Positions 1 through 8,083 of a stretch of 55,148 bases of DNA are shown piece by piece. Below the pieces are notes generated by a model, which ran no database searches, was not told the DNA's origin, and was given only the letters and a program-made list of their open reading frames with translations. Source of the DNA: a candidate division WOR-3 bacterium (GTDB lineage Bacteria; Hydrothermota; Tepidihabitantia; SM23-42); assembly GCA_029858255.1 (NCBI GenBank), contig JAOUFJ010000017.1:1-55148 (forward strand), in the 5' to 3' direction. The translations under genes and the position numbers were made by a program. Each line of letters begins with the position of its first letter. Positions within the stretch are counted from its first letter, which is position 1.

Positions 1-122
1 ATACTGGATTGTATAACAACACGGATGTCTACTATCCTGATCATCCAGGGATACCGGTATCCGATTATACTGATAAAGAGAATACTACAAAAATAGATTT
101 GCAGATAGATTACCTCTTTTAA
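1..122 (+). CDS. C-terminal end of a probable outer membrane beta-barrel protein (partial)
   Basis: An open frame enters from the left edge (first full codon at 3) and ends at TAA 120-122, giving 39 residues. The tail alternates polar and hydrophobic residues and ends KIDLQIDYLF. A terminal Phe with aromatic or hydrophobic residues at alternate positions is the usual beta-signal read by the BAM complex, so this is probably the last strand of an outer membrane barrel. Only the C-terminus is visible, so the family cannot be named. Confidence 0.55.
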   Translation, partial: TGLYNNTDVYYPDHPGIPVSDYTDKENTTKIDLQIDYLF

Positions 123-127
123 AGAAC

Positions 128-253
128 GTTGCTATCGTTACTCCCGTTGCGTTCGTTAATTCCGTTATTCCCGTTGCACTCGTTATTCTCGCTAGTATCG
201 TTACTCCCGTTACGTTCGTTATTTTCGTTACTCTCGCTAATTGCGTTAAGGAT
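128..253. repeat. Degenerate 9-nt tandem repeat, about 13-14 units
   Basis: From 128 the sequence divides into consecutive 9-mers that nearly all begin GTT (two begin GCT), for example GTTACTCCC, GTTGCGTTC, GTTAATTCC, GTTATTCTC. The consensus is roughly GTTAYTYYC. Thirteen units run to 244 and a decaying unit follows at 245-253. It directly follows the stop of the barrel gene. The reading frame across it (129-341) is a 3-residue repeat with no other support. The same 9-mer family recurs at 48081-48125. Confidence 0.8.
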
Positions 254-261
254 AGATTATT

Positions 262-281
262 GTTCGAGCGGAGTCGAGAAC
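262..281. repeat. Short REP-like palindromic element
   Basis: The 20-nt stretch begins GTTCGA and ends GAGAAC, with CGA and TCG arms around a GCGGAG centre. It forms a short imperfect hairpin just after the 9-nt repeat tract. It looks like a small interspersed element; no gene is visible between 123 and 351. Confidence 0.35.
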
Positions 282-351
282 CAGGTTATGCCCCCGTTAA
301 CCGTTTTGATGATTGGGATTTTCATATTTGGTATTATTTAGGATTTCGTAT

Positions 352-1428
352 TTAGGGATTAGTATTTTTGAGATGCATCGTTTGGGCAACGATGCTAACG
401 ACAGTGCGTCGTATCGGTGTCATCAATCCGAGCTGAACCTTCGGGTGCACTGCATTTGTGAGTAATATTATTATCAGATTTGACCGGGGCTCGACCGCGA
501 GCATGGTGCCAGTGAATCCGGTGTGACCGAATGAATCAGGTGAAAGCGATCCGGGGAATGGATCTACGCGCCAACCGAGGTTGCGTTTTTCGTTTTTCCC
601 TGCACACTCCTTTATCATCATAGACAGCGTATTTGGTTTCAGCAGCTCCGCACTCAGGTATGCTCTGGTTATTGTAACAAGGTCGGTAAGATTGGAGAAC
701 AATCCTGCATTGCCTGCAACTCCGCCATAACTGTAGTAGGCGTTGCCATCATGAACCTCGCCCTGGATCAAGTACCTGCGCCATTCGATACGAGAAACAT
801 CGCCGTGGCGGCCTGCCATTGTCCGTTCGTGTTCATTACCCAGCTCGGTTGCTGCAACTGTTTTTTTGTCAAATACAGGACCGAATCCAAGCGTATGGAA
901 CCCTAATTTTCTAGTCACATTTTGTTCAAAACAACTGTCGAGTCCCGTTCCGGCGACACTTTCGATTATCTTACCGAGTATTATATATCCTAAACAGGAA
1001 TATACGGGTTCTTCATCAGTGGCGCTGAGATTGGATAGAAATTCGAGCCTGGTCGCCTCCGGTATCAGATATGTTGGATACCACGCCGGCAACCCACACG
1101 TATGTGTCATGAGTTGCCTGATAGATTTCTTTGCATTTGGTTTTCCCTTAAACACCGGCAGGAAATTCTCCAGTGCATGTTCGATGCTCAACATTCCTTT
1201 CTCCCACAAAAGCATCACCAATAGGGCGGTCACAAGCGGTTTGGTCAGCGATGCCAGGTCGAATACCGTATCCCCGCTCATGCGGACTTTCTGCGGTTTG
1301 ATTTGTGCATAACCGTATGTCTTCTGAAAAAACGATGTACTGAGATTGCCGACCCAGCATACAAAGCCAGGGATTTTTCTTTTGTCAACCAGATCGGTGA
1401 GAAAATGGTCTAATTCGTTGAAGGCCAT
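352..1428 (-). CDS. Beta-lactamase-family serine hydrolase, AmiE-like (putative MurNAc-L-Ala amidase)
   Basis: 358 residues, class C beta-lactamase/penicillin-binding fold (PF00144). Visible motifs are the catalytic SLTK (Ser60, Lys63), a YSC at 143-145 in the position of the usual Tyr-x-Asn, and an HTG near the C-terminus. There is no clear signal peptide, so it may act in the cytoplasm. It is the last gene of a four-gene minus-strand operon, 4 nt after the AmgK-like kinase. In Bacillus subtilis the family member AmiE (YbbE) cleaves the MurNAc-L-Ala bond and is encoded beside NamZ, so the same role is inferred here. A generic esterase or D-aminopeptidase cannot be excluded from sequence alone. 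Confidence 0.7.
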   Translation of the reverse strand: MAFNELDHFLTDLVDKRKIPGFVCWVGNLSTSFFQKTYGYAQIKPQKVRMSGDTVFDLASLTKPLVTALLVMLLWEKGMLSIEHALENFLPVFKGKPNAKKSIRQLMTHTCGLPAWYPTYLIPEATRLEFLSNLSATDEEPVYSCLGYIILGKIIESVAGTGLDSCFEQNVTRKLGFHTLGFGPVFDKKTVAATELGNEHERTMAGRHGDVSRIEWRRYLIQGEVHDGNAYYSYGGVAGNAGLFSNLTDLVTITRAYLSAELLKPNTLSMMIKECAGKNEKRNLGWRVDPFPGSLSPDSFGHTGFTGTMLAVEPRSNLIIILLTNAVHPKVQLGLMTPIRRTVVSIVAQTMHLKNTNP

Positions 1429-1432
1429 GATA

Positions 1433-2365
1433 TCAGGCTTGTAGTGAGGATATTATTGAATGAAGCATCCTGTATTCAGTATCCTTCGATCCTTGTGCCA
1501 ACAGTTGAATTCCGCGTGGTATGTATTTAAGAAAGTGGGTCTTGTTTTTGTTCAAAGAAAGATTAGCGAAGGCACCAAGTGCCTGCATGCCGCGCTGCAG
1601 CGCAGTCAGTCTGTAGATCTGCCATAATTCTTCCCGGGCGATAGCGATCCCCTTTTTCTGTAGCTGTGAATGGTAGTAGTTAAAGAGTTCGTACTCGGTT
1701 TGCTGGTCGACCTCTGCGTATGCATCTCTGAGCAGGGCTCCAAGATCATAAGTTAAAGGACCTATTCTCGCTGATTGAAAATCAATGATCCGGATTCTAT
1801 TTTCCTTGTAGTATATATTCTGAGATTGAAAATCGCGATGCATTAGATAGTCGCTTATGGGTTCTGCCAATTGCAGGATGCGCTTAGCGATGCCCTCGAG
1901 GTCGATATCGATGCTCCTTGATGCGTCTTGCGTGATCCCGCAATATTGAATGAGAAAAAACTTGCGAAAATATTCTTGTTCCCAGCGTATGTGTTCGGCA
2001 TCATAGTGACATTCTACGGAGACGCCGGGTCTGCCTTCTACTTGTAGCCGGATGAGTTCATCGATGACCTGCCTGTATATGGCATGCAGACCAATGCCCG
2101 ACCTGCTCATTTCATAGAGAGAACGCGAACCGAGGTCTTCCTGCACCATAATTCTTTTCTCAATATCATACCAGTATATTTCCGGAACTGCGATTTTTCT
2201 TTTTGCCAGATGCTGCTGCAATTTCAGGTACTGCTCGACGTCTTTGTCGTAGACCATGATGAAGGGGGTATTGTCTTTTGTGCAGCGGAAGAACTCACGG
2301 TCGGAACCGCCCCGGTCGATTCTTTCTGTCAGCTTGTAGCCCTGGACTATATCACCAACCTTCAT
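1433..2365 (-). CDS. amgK: APH-family sugar kinase, AmgK-like
   Basis: 310 residues if started at ATG 2365, which overlaps the stop of the upstream gene as ATGA. A longer frame to 2482 lies entirely inside that gene and is rejected. The protein has the aminoglycoside-phosphotransferase/choline-kinase fold: Brenner motif HRDFQSQN and metal-binding IDFQSARIGPLTYDL. The DFQ variant and the GPxxYDL run are typical of AmgK, which phosphorylates MurNAc/GlcNAc at C1. With the adjacent nucleotidyltransferase it would make UDP-MurNAc from salvaged MurNAc, bypassing MurA. The substrate is inferred from family and neighbours. Confidence 0.7.
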   Translation of the reverse strand: MKVGDIVQGYKLTERIDRGGSDREFFRCTKDNTPFIMVYDKDVEQYLKLQQHLAKRKIAVPEIYWYDIEKRIMVQEDLGSRSLYEMSRSGIGLHAIYRQVIDELIRLQVEGRPGVSVECHYDAEHIRWEQEYFRKFFLIQYCGITQDASRSIDIDLEGIAKRILQLAEPISDYLMHRDFQSQNIYYKENRIRIIDFQSARIGPLTYDLGALLRDAYAEVDQQTEYELFNYYHSQLQKKGIAIAREELWQIYRLTALQRGMQALGAFANLSLNKNKTHFLKYIPRGIQLLAQGSKDTEYRMLHSIISSLQA

Positions 2366-3249
2366 GCAACTGCTATCCTGAGGGAATCGGAAATCACACA
2401 ATTTCGATAGCGGCCAGTCGAGAGCGAGGTTCCGGGCAGGACAATTGTGTTCTCCAGGCACACGCCTTTGGCGATTCTGCAATTGTCGGCAATACTTACG
2501 AATCCGCGCAGTTCTTCGGTTTCTACCCGGCTCGAGGGCGCGATGTAGATGGGTGATTGGTATTTTAGTCCATCAAGCGTGGTCCTTCCTTGTAACAAAT
2601 CACCGTGTATTTTCCAATAATCATAGTATGAATTTATGTTGTACCAATGCATCACAGAAGGTATCCCCAGGATCGGTTCATTCTTTCTAAAAACGTTTCT
2701 TAGTACTTCGAGTATTGTGAATGCCGGTTTCTCGGGCAGAAAAGAGTATATTCTGCTCGAAAATACACCGATGCCGGCGTACGTGTACGGGGTTGAGTCG
2801 TAACCTAAAATCCGGTCGACCCGGTTTTCTTTATCGATTCTGAATTTTGTTCCCTGGTGACGGACCATCACCAGCGTGGCGATCGGTCTGTGTTTTTTGT
2901 GAAAATCAAAGATTTCTTCATAACTGATATCTGAAATCACATCAGCGGACTGCATTATGAAATTATCTTCAGTGAAATCTCGGAAATTAAGGAACGCGCC
3001 GCCCGTGCCTTTCAACATATCTTCTACCACTGGAAACACACGCCGGTCGTATTTTTTAAGATGATGTTCAATGATTTCATGTTTGTGGAATAGATTGATT
3101 CCGACGCATGATGCTCCTGCATTCAGGAGGCGTCCGAGGTTTATGTCGATCATGCAAGTGTCTACTATCGGAAGGAGTGGTTTTGGTATCACATCGGTTA
3201 ATGGTTTCAATCTATTCCCGTAACCCGCCGCCAACAGTATAGCTTTCAT
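2362..3249 (-). CDS. murU: Sugar-1-phosphate nucleotidyltransferase, MurU-like
   Basis: 295 residues, Rossmann-like NTP transferase. The N-terminus MKAILLAAGYGNRLKPLT holds the GxGxRLxPLT nucleotide loop, followed by PKPLLPI; the metal-binding region includes QSADVI. The C-terminal third (about 235-290) reads like a short left-handed beta-helix, which the roughly 220-residue Pseudomonas MurU lacks, so it may be a longer relative. It starts 2 nt after the namZ stop and overlaps the kinase by ATGA. Expected product is UDP-MurNAc from MurNAc-1-phosphate. Other sugar-1-phosphate substrates remain possible. Confidence 0.65.
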   Translation of the reverse strand: MKAILLAAGYGNRLKPLTDVIPKPLLPIVDTCMIDINLGRLLNAGASCVGINLFHKHEIIEHHLKKYDRRVFPVVEDMLKGTGGAFLNFRDFTEDNFIMQSADVISDISYEEIFDFHKKHRPIATLVMVRHQGTKFRIDKENRVDRILGYDSTPYTYAGIGVFSSRIYSFLPEKPAFTILEVLRNVFRKNEPILGIPSVMHWYNINSYYDYWKIHGDLLQGRTTLDGLKYQSPIYIAPSSRVETEELRGFVSIADNCRIAKGVCLENTIVLPGTSLSTGRYRNCVISDSLRIAVA

Positions 3250-3251
3250 AG

Positions 3252-4409
3252 TTAATAAAGTAGATATTTCTTTCTTGCCATTCTGTACTTTTTCAGCTCA
3301 GGCATCCAGCGCTCCTGTAATGTTCTGATCCTGGCGCCTTGTTCAATCCCTTCTCTGACCCAACGGTTACCGATCAGTATATCAAAGGGCATTTTCTTCT
3401 TCTCAAACTCATAAGGCGGATCACGCCAGCGGAAGGAGCCTGGGAAGAGCCGATAAAGTGTTCTGATAATTTCAAGACCTGCTGTTATGGGTTTGAATTT
3501 TCTGCAGTCCTTCACATATATTTGGAGACCTGCGCACAACTCGCCGCGATACTTATGAAAGGTTGGTATGAAGTGAACGGGCCTGAAAGCCGCTCCTGGG
3601 ATGCGTTTTCTGTTGAGTTCACAGAGCAAGCGCTTGGCATCGACCCACGGTGCGCCGAATATCTCAAACGGCCGTGTTGTGCCTCGTCCCTCGGACACGT
3701 TCGTCCCTTCGATGAGACACATCCCCGGATAGATCATTGCTGTCGAGAAATGGGGCATGTTTGGCGAGGGCATGTTCCAGAACAGGGAAGTCTGATCGTA
3801 ATGATCACTGCGGCGCCAGCCACGCATTTTTACTATTCTGAGATCGGCCTTTAAATTCTCTGTTTGGTTGAGCATGGCACACATCTCACCAATGGTCATG
3901 CCATGACGTATTGGTACGGAATAAAGTCCAACGAATGATGCAAAAGTAGCATCGAGCACTGGGCCCTGCACGTCAATCCCATTGAGCGGGTTCGGACGGT
4001 CGAGAACAAAGATGATCTTGTTGCTCTTTGCCGCTTGCTTTATCATCAACACGGCTGACCACAGAAACGTATAGTAGCGCGCGCCAATATCCTGTAGGTC
4101 GATGACAATCGCCTCAGTGTCCTCCAGTGCTGCCAGGGCGGGCTTTCGTTGTCTGCCGTACAGGCTTTGTATTCTTATTCCTGCGTCATGAGTCGAATCA
4201 GGGACGGCTATCTGATCCTGCAGAGCTCCGTGCAATCCGTGTTCAGGCGCAAATAGAGCCACGATCTTTGTCCTTTTTGCACTTGCGAGTAGTGAGATTG
4301 TAGGGATGAGCCTTGAATCACAGCATGAAGACATCGACAGCAGACCTATTTTCATCCCCTTGAGCGACCTGAAATCCTCGGTAACCAGGCGGTCAATACC
4401 TAATAACAC
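3252..4409 (-). CDS. namZ: NamZ-type exo-beta-N-acetylmuramidase (DUF1343)
   Basis: 385 residues from GTG 4409. The family blocks are clear: LFAPEHGLHG, DLQDIGARYYTF, DRPNPLNG, SVPIRHGMTIGE and EGTNVSEGRGTTRPFE. NamZ of Bacillus subtilis releases MurNAc from the non-reducing end of glycan chains and peptide-free murein. An upstream ATG at 4424 overlaps the -10 box of the predicted promoter. GTG 4409 lies 5 nt after that box and begins at the conserved GIDxL start of the family, so it is preferred. First gene of the murein salvage operon. No signal peptide is obvious, so the site of action is uncertain. Confidence 0.8.
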   Translation of the reverse strand: MLLGIDRLVTEDFRSLKGMKIGLLSMSSCCDSRLIPTISLLASAKRTKIVALFAPEHGLHGALQDQIAVPDSTHDAGIRIQSLYGRQRKPALAALEDTEAIVIDLQDIGARYYTFLWSAVLMIKQAAKSNKIIFVLDRPNPLNGIDVQGPVLDATFASFVGLYSVPIRHGMTIGEMCAMLNQTENLKADLRIVKMRGWRRSDHYDQTSLFWNMPSPNMPHFSTAMIYPGMCLIEGTNVSEGRGTTRPFEIFGAPWVDAKRLLCELNRKRIPGAAFRPVHFIPTFHKYRGELCAGLQIYVKDCRKFKPITAGLEIIRTLYRLFPGSFRWRDPPYEFEKKKMPFDILIGNRWVREGIEQGARIRTLQERWMPELKKYRMARKKYLLY

Positions 4410-4414
4410 ATGGA

Positions 4415-4442
4415 AATATAGCATAAATAGTCATCGTGTCAA
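4415..4442 (-). promoter_or_regulatory. Leaderless sigma70-type promoter of the namZ operon
   Basis: On the minus strand: TTGACA (4442-4437), 16-nt spacer, TATATT (4420-4415), then 5 nt to GTG 4409. No Shine-Dalgarno site can fit between the expected transcript start and the start codon. Confidence 0.7.
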
Positions 4443-4477
4443 CATGTGTCTGAGACAGGAACGAGGTAGACGATAAA

Positions 4478-4570
4478 TGCGGGGGTATTCAATCAGAAAA
4501 TGATTGCGTGGAATATGCTCAAAATCATTATGCTACATTTATGTCGATTTTTTAGCGTTTTTCCCCCGCA
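4478..4570. repeat. 8-bp inverted repeat between divergent promoters
   Basis: TGCGGGGG (4478-4485) and CCCCCGCA (4563-4570) are perfect inverted copies 77 nt apart in the 213-nt gap between the divergent namZ and pilB operons. The right arm ends 15 nt before the pilB -35 box. A pair of operator half-sites or a looping element is possible; chance is also possible for an 8-mer. No gene is seen in this gap. Confidence 0.3.
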
Positions 4571-4585
4571 GAATGGTCTTTTCTC

Positions 4586-4613
4586 TTGACAAATTATTAT
4601 TTATTTGTATTAT
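4586..4613 (+). promoter_or_regulatory. Promoter of the type IV pilus ATPase operon
   Basis: TTGACA (4586-4591), 16-nt spacer, TATTAT (4608-4613), then 9 nt to ATG 4623. The start codon has no purine-rich ribosome site upstream (the preceding bases are A/T-rich), so the transcript is probably leaderless or has a leader of only a few nucleotides. Confidence 0.7.
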
Positions 4614-4622
4614 TTATAGATT

Positions 4623-6332
4623 ATGAAGCTCGGCGAAGTATTGGTAAATCAAGGGTTAATCAGCGAAGATATGCTGGCGCAGGCCGTTGAGGAGCAGAAG
4701 ACAGATGGTGAAAGGCTCGGCGCTACACTCATTAGGATGGGCTTCATATCTGAAGAAGAATTACTGCAAGCGCTTTCGAAGCATTTCGGAGTAAGGTCTG
4801 TTGACTTGAGAGCAAAACAACCCAATGAATCAGTCCTGAAACTTCTGCCGGGTGATATCGCAGCCAAATACATGGTCGTTCCCGTGTCGAGATTCGGTCG
4901 CAAACTAACTCTGGCAATGCTTGACCCTCATGACATGGCTGCGATCGAGGACATAAAGTTCGCAACCGGTTTTGAGATCGAACCGGTTGTCGCTAATATT
5001 GAGGATATTGCGAAGATAATCGAGAGCCACTACCATGTTCAACGTATTTTCTCCGACGTCATGTTTGAAATGGACATGGCCGATGCCGCTGGTGACATGG
5101 AGAACAAGGGCGAAGTCGAAGTAAAGGAGAGAAAGGAAGAGGATCTGGCAAGCGTCGTTGATGACAGCGATAGCGGGCCTGCTCTCAAACTCTCCAGCAA
5201 AATTATCAGCGACGCGGTTATCCTCAATGTATCTGACGTACACATCGAGCCATATGAGAGTGACATGCGTGTCCGTTATCGAATTGATGGTATGTTACAC
5301 GAGGTGATGAAACCCCCTAAGAAATTGAACAGGGCTCTGGCGACGGTCATCAAGGTCATGGCAAAACTGAAAGTTGAAGAGAAAAGGCTACCCCAAGACG
5401 GCCGGATAAAAGCCAGGGTGCAGAACAAAATCATCGACATCCGTGTGTCCACTGTTCCCACCCTCTTTGGAGAGAAGGTCGCGTTGAGAATCCTTGACCG
5501 GTCCGCGATTCAGCTGAATCTGGACCTCCTTGGTTTTGAGGCGGAGAGTTTGAAGTGCCTCCGCCGGGCAATAAAGACGCCGTACGGTATCGTCCTCGTG
5601 ACTGGCCCAACCGGTTCAGGAAAAACTACAACACTTTACTCGGCCTTAACCGAGCTAAATGATCCCGGTTTGAACATTATCACTGCCGAAGACCCTATCG
5701 AATACTCACTCGGCGGTGTAAACCAGTTACAGGTGAACGAAAGAATAGGTTTGACATTTGCATCTGCCCTGCGGGCATATCTACGACAGGACCCGAATAT
5801 CATAATGGTAGGTGAAATCCGTGACCTGGAGACTGCCGAGATTGCGATCCGTGCATCATTGACCGGACATCTTGTTCTTTCTACTGTACATACAAACTCG
5901 GCCGCGGCAACGGTGACAAGATTGATCAACATGGACGTTGAACCATTTCTCATTGCTTCAACCCTGCTGGCCGTTGAGTCGCAGCGGTTGTTGAGGAAGG
6001 TCTGTCCCAAATGCCGCAAGGAAATAGAATATTCAAATGAAGTTCTGACCGATGCGGGCGTCAATCCAAAGAAAATTGATTTCAAGCTTTATCGCGGTGA
6101 TGGCTGCAAGCACTGCCGGGGCACTGGCTATAAAGGGAGGATCGGTGTGTTCGAGACGCTACTCGTGACTGCGCCGATCAGAGAGGCGATTCTGAAGAGA
6201 GCATCAAACGCTGACATTGAGAAAACTGCGGTTGGGGAAGGCATGATTACTCTCCGCGATTCTGCGTTGAACAAATTAAGGGATGGCGTGACGACCCTCG
6301 AAGAGGTCATCCGCGAAACAAAGGTGGAGTAG
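4623..6332 (+). CDS. pilB: Type IV pilus/type II secretion assembly ATPase (PilB/GspE), copy 1
   Basis: 569 residues. The N-terminal MshEN-type domain (1-150) begins MKLGEVLVNQGLISEDML, followed by an acidic linker and the N2/ATPase domains. Walker A GPTGSGKTTT lies near residue 327, the Asp box around ITAEDPIEY, Walker B at MVGEIRD and the His box at LSTVHTN. A tetracysteine zinc site is formed by CPKC and CKHC. Hexameric cytoplasmic ATPase that powers pilin polymerisation through the PilC platform. First gene of the pilus operon; its TAG stop overlaps the GTG start of copy 2 by one base. Confidence 0.9.
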   Translation: MKLGEVLVNQGLISEDMLAQAVEEQKTDGERLGATLIRMGFISEEELLQALSKHFGVRSVDLRAKQPNESVLKLLPGDIAAKYMVVPVSRFGRKLTLAMLDPHDMAAIEDIKFATGFEIEPVVANIEDIAKIIESHYHVQRIFSDVMFEMDMADAAGDMENKGEVEVKERKEEDLASVVDDSDSGPALKLSSKIISDAVILNVSDVHIEPYESDMRVRYRIDGMLHEVMKPPKKLNRALATVIKVMAKLKVEEKRLPQDGRIKARVQNKIIDIRVSTVPTLFGEKVALRILDRSAIQLNLDLLGFEAESLKCLRRAIKTPYGIVLVTGPTGSGKTTTLYSALTELNDPGLNIITAEDPIEYSLGGVNQLQVNERIGLTFASALRAYLRQDPNIIMVGEIRDLETAEIAIRASLTGHLVLSTVHTNSAAATVTRLINMDVEPFLIASTLLAVESQRLLRKVCPKCRKEIEYSNEVLTDAGVNPKKIDFKLYRGDGCKHCRGTGYKGRIGVFETLLVTAPIREAILKRASNADIEKTAVGEGMITLRDSALNKLRDGVTTLEEVIRETKVE

Positions 6333-8050
6333 TGGAAGAGAAACTGGGAACCTATTTAGTCAAGCAGGGTCTTTTAACCGAAGAACAGTTGCGTGAAGCG
6401 GTGCGTGAGAAAAAAGATACCGGGCAGCGTCTCATAAGTATTTTAAACGGGCGCAACTATGTCTCAGAAGGCAAATTACTTGCTCAGTTGAGTAACCTCT
6501 ACAGGATGGAGGTGGTCGATCTGGATTATGTAATACCAGATAAAAAAGTTTTGGATAGAATTCCGGCAGAAAAAGCATATCACTACGAAGTTCTGCCCAT
6601 TGATGTCAAAGGTCGATACTTGACAGTCGCAATGGTCGATCCGACTGACATCAGTGCCATAGAAGACTTACGATTCATTACCGGTAAGGAAATCAGTCCG
6701 GTGCTTGCGTCGGAGTCAAGTATTCGTGATGCGCTTGATCGTTACTACAAAATGGAGAAAGGATTGGCCGAGGTTAGGGTGGAAGCCGCCACTGAAACGA
6801 AAGAACTGGACGTCGAGGACCTCGAACTGCTTGAAACGGGGTTTGAAGAGGACATTGAAGAAACCAAATTGCGTGCCGATGCTGAGGGTGGACCGGTTAT
6901 CCGTATTGTTAATTTCTACATTGCGGATGCGGTTAACAAAGAAGCGTCGGACATACACGTCGAACCTTATGAAAAACACGTAAGAATAAGATTTCGTATT
7001 GATGGTGTGCTGCGCGAACAACAGCTGCCGCCCTTTAACATGAAAGCGGGTATTATAACAAGACTCAAGTTGATGGCAAAGATGGATATTGCCGAGAGGC
7101 GTCTCTGCCAGGACGGCCGGATCAATATCTTGGTTGGTACTAAGATGATCGATTTGCGTGTTTCGGCCATTCCTACGTTATACGGCGAGAAGATTGTGAT
7201 GAGAATCCTCGACCGCAGTTCTCTGATGCTGGACCTGACAAAACTTGGATTTGGCGAGGATTCGCTGAAGAAATACCTAAGAAGCATTGAGAGTCCGTAT
7301 GGCATCATATTGATCACGGGACCGACAGGGAGCGGCAAAACAACAACTCTGTATTCAACGCTTGCCCGCATGAACAGCCCCGACCGGCAGATCATGACGA
7401 TCGAAGACCCGGTTGAGTATAATCTTCATGGTATCAACCAGATACAGGTTCATGAGGAAATCGGGCTCACCTTCTCCAATGCATTAAGGGCTTTTCTGCG
7501 CCAGGCGCCAAACATAATCCTCGTCGGTGAGATTCGGGACTCTGAAACTGCAGAAATCGCAATTCGCGCCGCACTCACCGGACATCTCGTTTTCTCGACG
7601 ATCCATACGAATGATGCACCGACTACGATAAACCGCTTGATTGATATCGGTGTGCCACCTTATTTGGTATCGAGTGCTCTGATATTGATACAGGCACAAC
7701 GTTTAGTACGGCGTATTTGTCCTCAGTGTCGAGAGAAAATAGAGGCAGATCCGAAGTTACTCGAAGAAGCAGGGATTCCGAAAGGTGCTCTGCCAGATAA
7801 TATGATTTTTAGGGGAAAAGGATGCCCGAACTGTAATCAGACCGGATACAAGGGCCGTATCGGTCTTTACGAAGTCATGCCTTTATCTTCGGACATGCGT
7901 TCCATGATTCTGAAAGGCGCGAGTTCCGATGATATAGCCAAGCAGGCCGAAAAGGAAGGCATGTTTACGCTGCGGGATGACGGCATTGACAAGGTTAAAC
8001 AGGGCGTTACTACTGTTGAAGAGTTAATGAGAGAGACAGTATCTTTCTAA
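6332..8050 (+). CDS. pilB: Type IV pilus/type II secretion assembly ATPase (PilB/GspE), copy 2
   Basis: 572 residues from GTG 6332, with the same order as copy 1: MshEN domain (MEEKLGTYLVKQGLLTEEQL), acidic linker, GPTGSGKTTT near residue 329, LVGEIRD, FSTIHTN, and zinc pairs CPQC and CPNC. It differs from copy 1 throughout, so this is an old duplication or two systems, not a recent tandem copy. One may serve a pilus and the other secretion or another pilus, or they may form a mixed hexamer. The sequence does not decide. Confidence 0.9.
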   Translation: MEEKLGTYLVKQGLLTEEQLREAVREKKDTGQRLISILNGRNYVSEGKLLAQLSNLYRMEVVDLDYVIPDKKVLDRIPAEKAYHYEVLPIDVKGRYLTVAMVDPTDISAIEDLRFITGKEISPVLASESSIRDALDRYYKMEKGLAEVRVEAATETKELDVEDLELLETGFEEDIEETKLRADAEGGPVIRIVNFYIADAVNKEASDIHVEPYEKHVRIRFRIDGVLREQQLPPFNMKAGIITRLKLMAKMDIAERRLCQDGRINILVGTKMIDLRVSAIPTLYGEKIVMRILDRSSLMLDLTKLGFGEDSLKKYLRSIESPYGIILITGPTGSGKTTTLYSTLARMNSPDRQIMTIEDPVEYNLHGINQIQVHEEIGLTFSNALRAFLRQAPNIILVGEIRDSETAEIAIRAALTGHLVFSTIHTNDAPTTINRLIDIGVPPYLVSSALILIQAQRLVRRICPQCREKIEADPKLLEEAGIPKGALPDNMIFRGKGCPNCNQTGYKGRIGLYEVMPLSSDMRSMILKGASSDDIAKQAEKEGMFTLRDDGIDKVKQGVTTVEELMRETVSF

Positions 8051-8083
8051 GTAAGCATGGAGTTTAGAAATTAAGGAGGTAAA

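Noticed and set aside
129-341. 70-residue plus-strand frame rich in Leu-Ser-Leu
   Set aside because: It is the translation of the 9-nt tandem repeat, with no ribosome site and no recognisable domain.
866-1312. 148-residue plus-strand frame
   Set aside because: Antisense shadow of the beta-lactamase-family gene, which has intact motifs on the minus strand.
2366-2482. 39-residue N-terminal extension of the AmgK-like kinase
   Set aside because: Lies inside the nucleotidyltransferase gene; ATG 2365 with ATGA overlap fits the kinase domain start.
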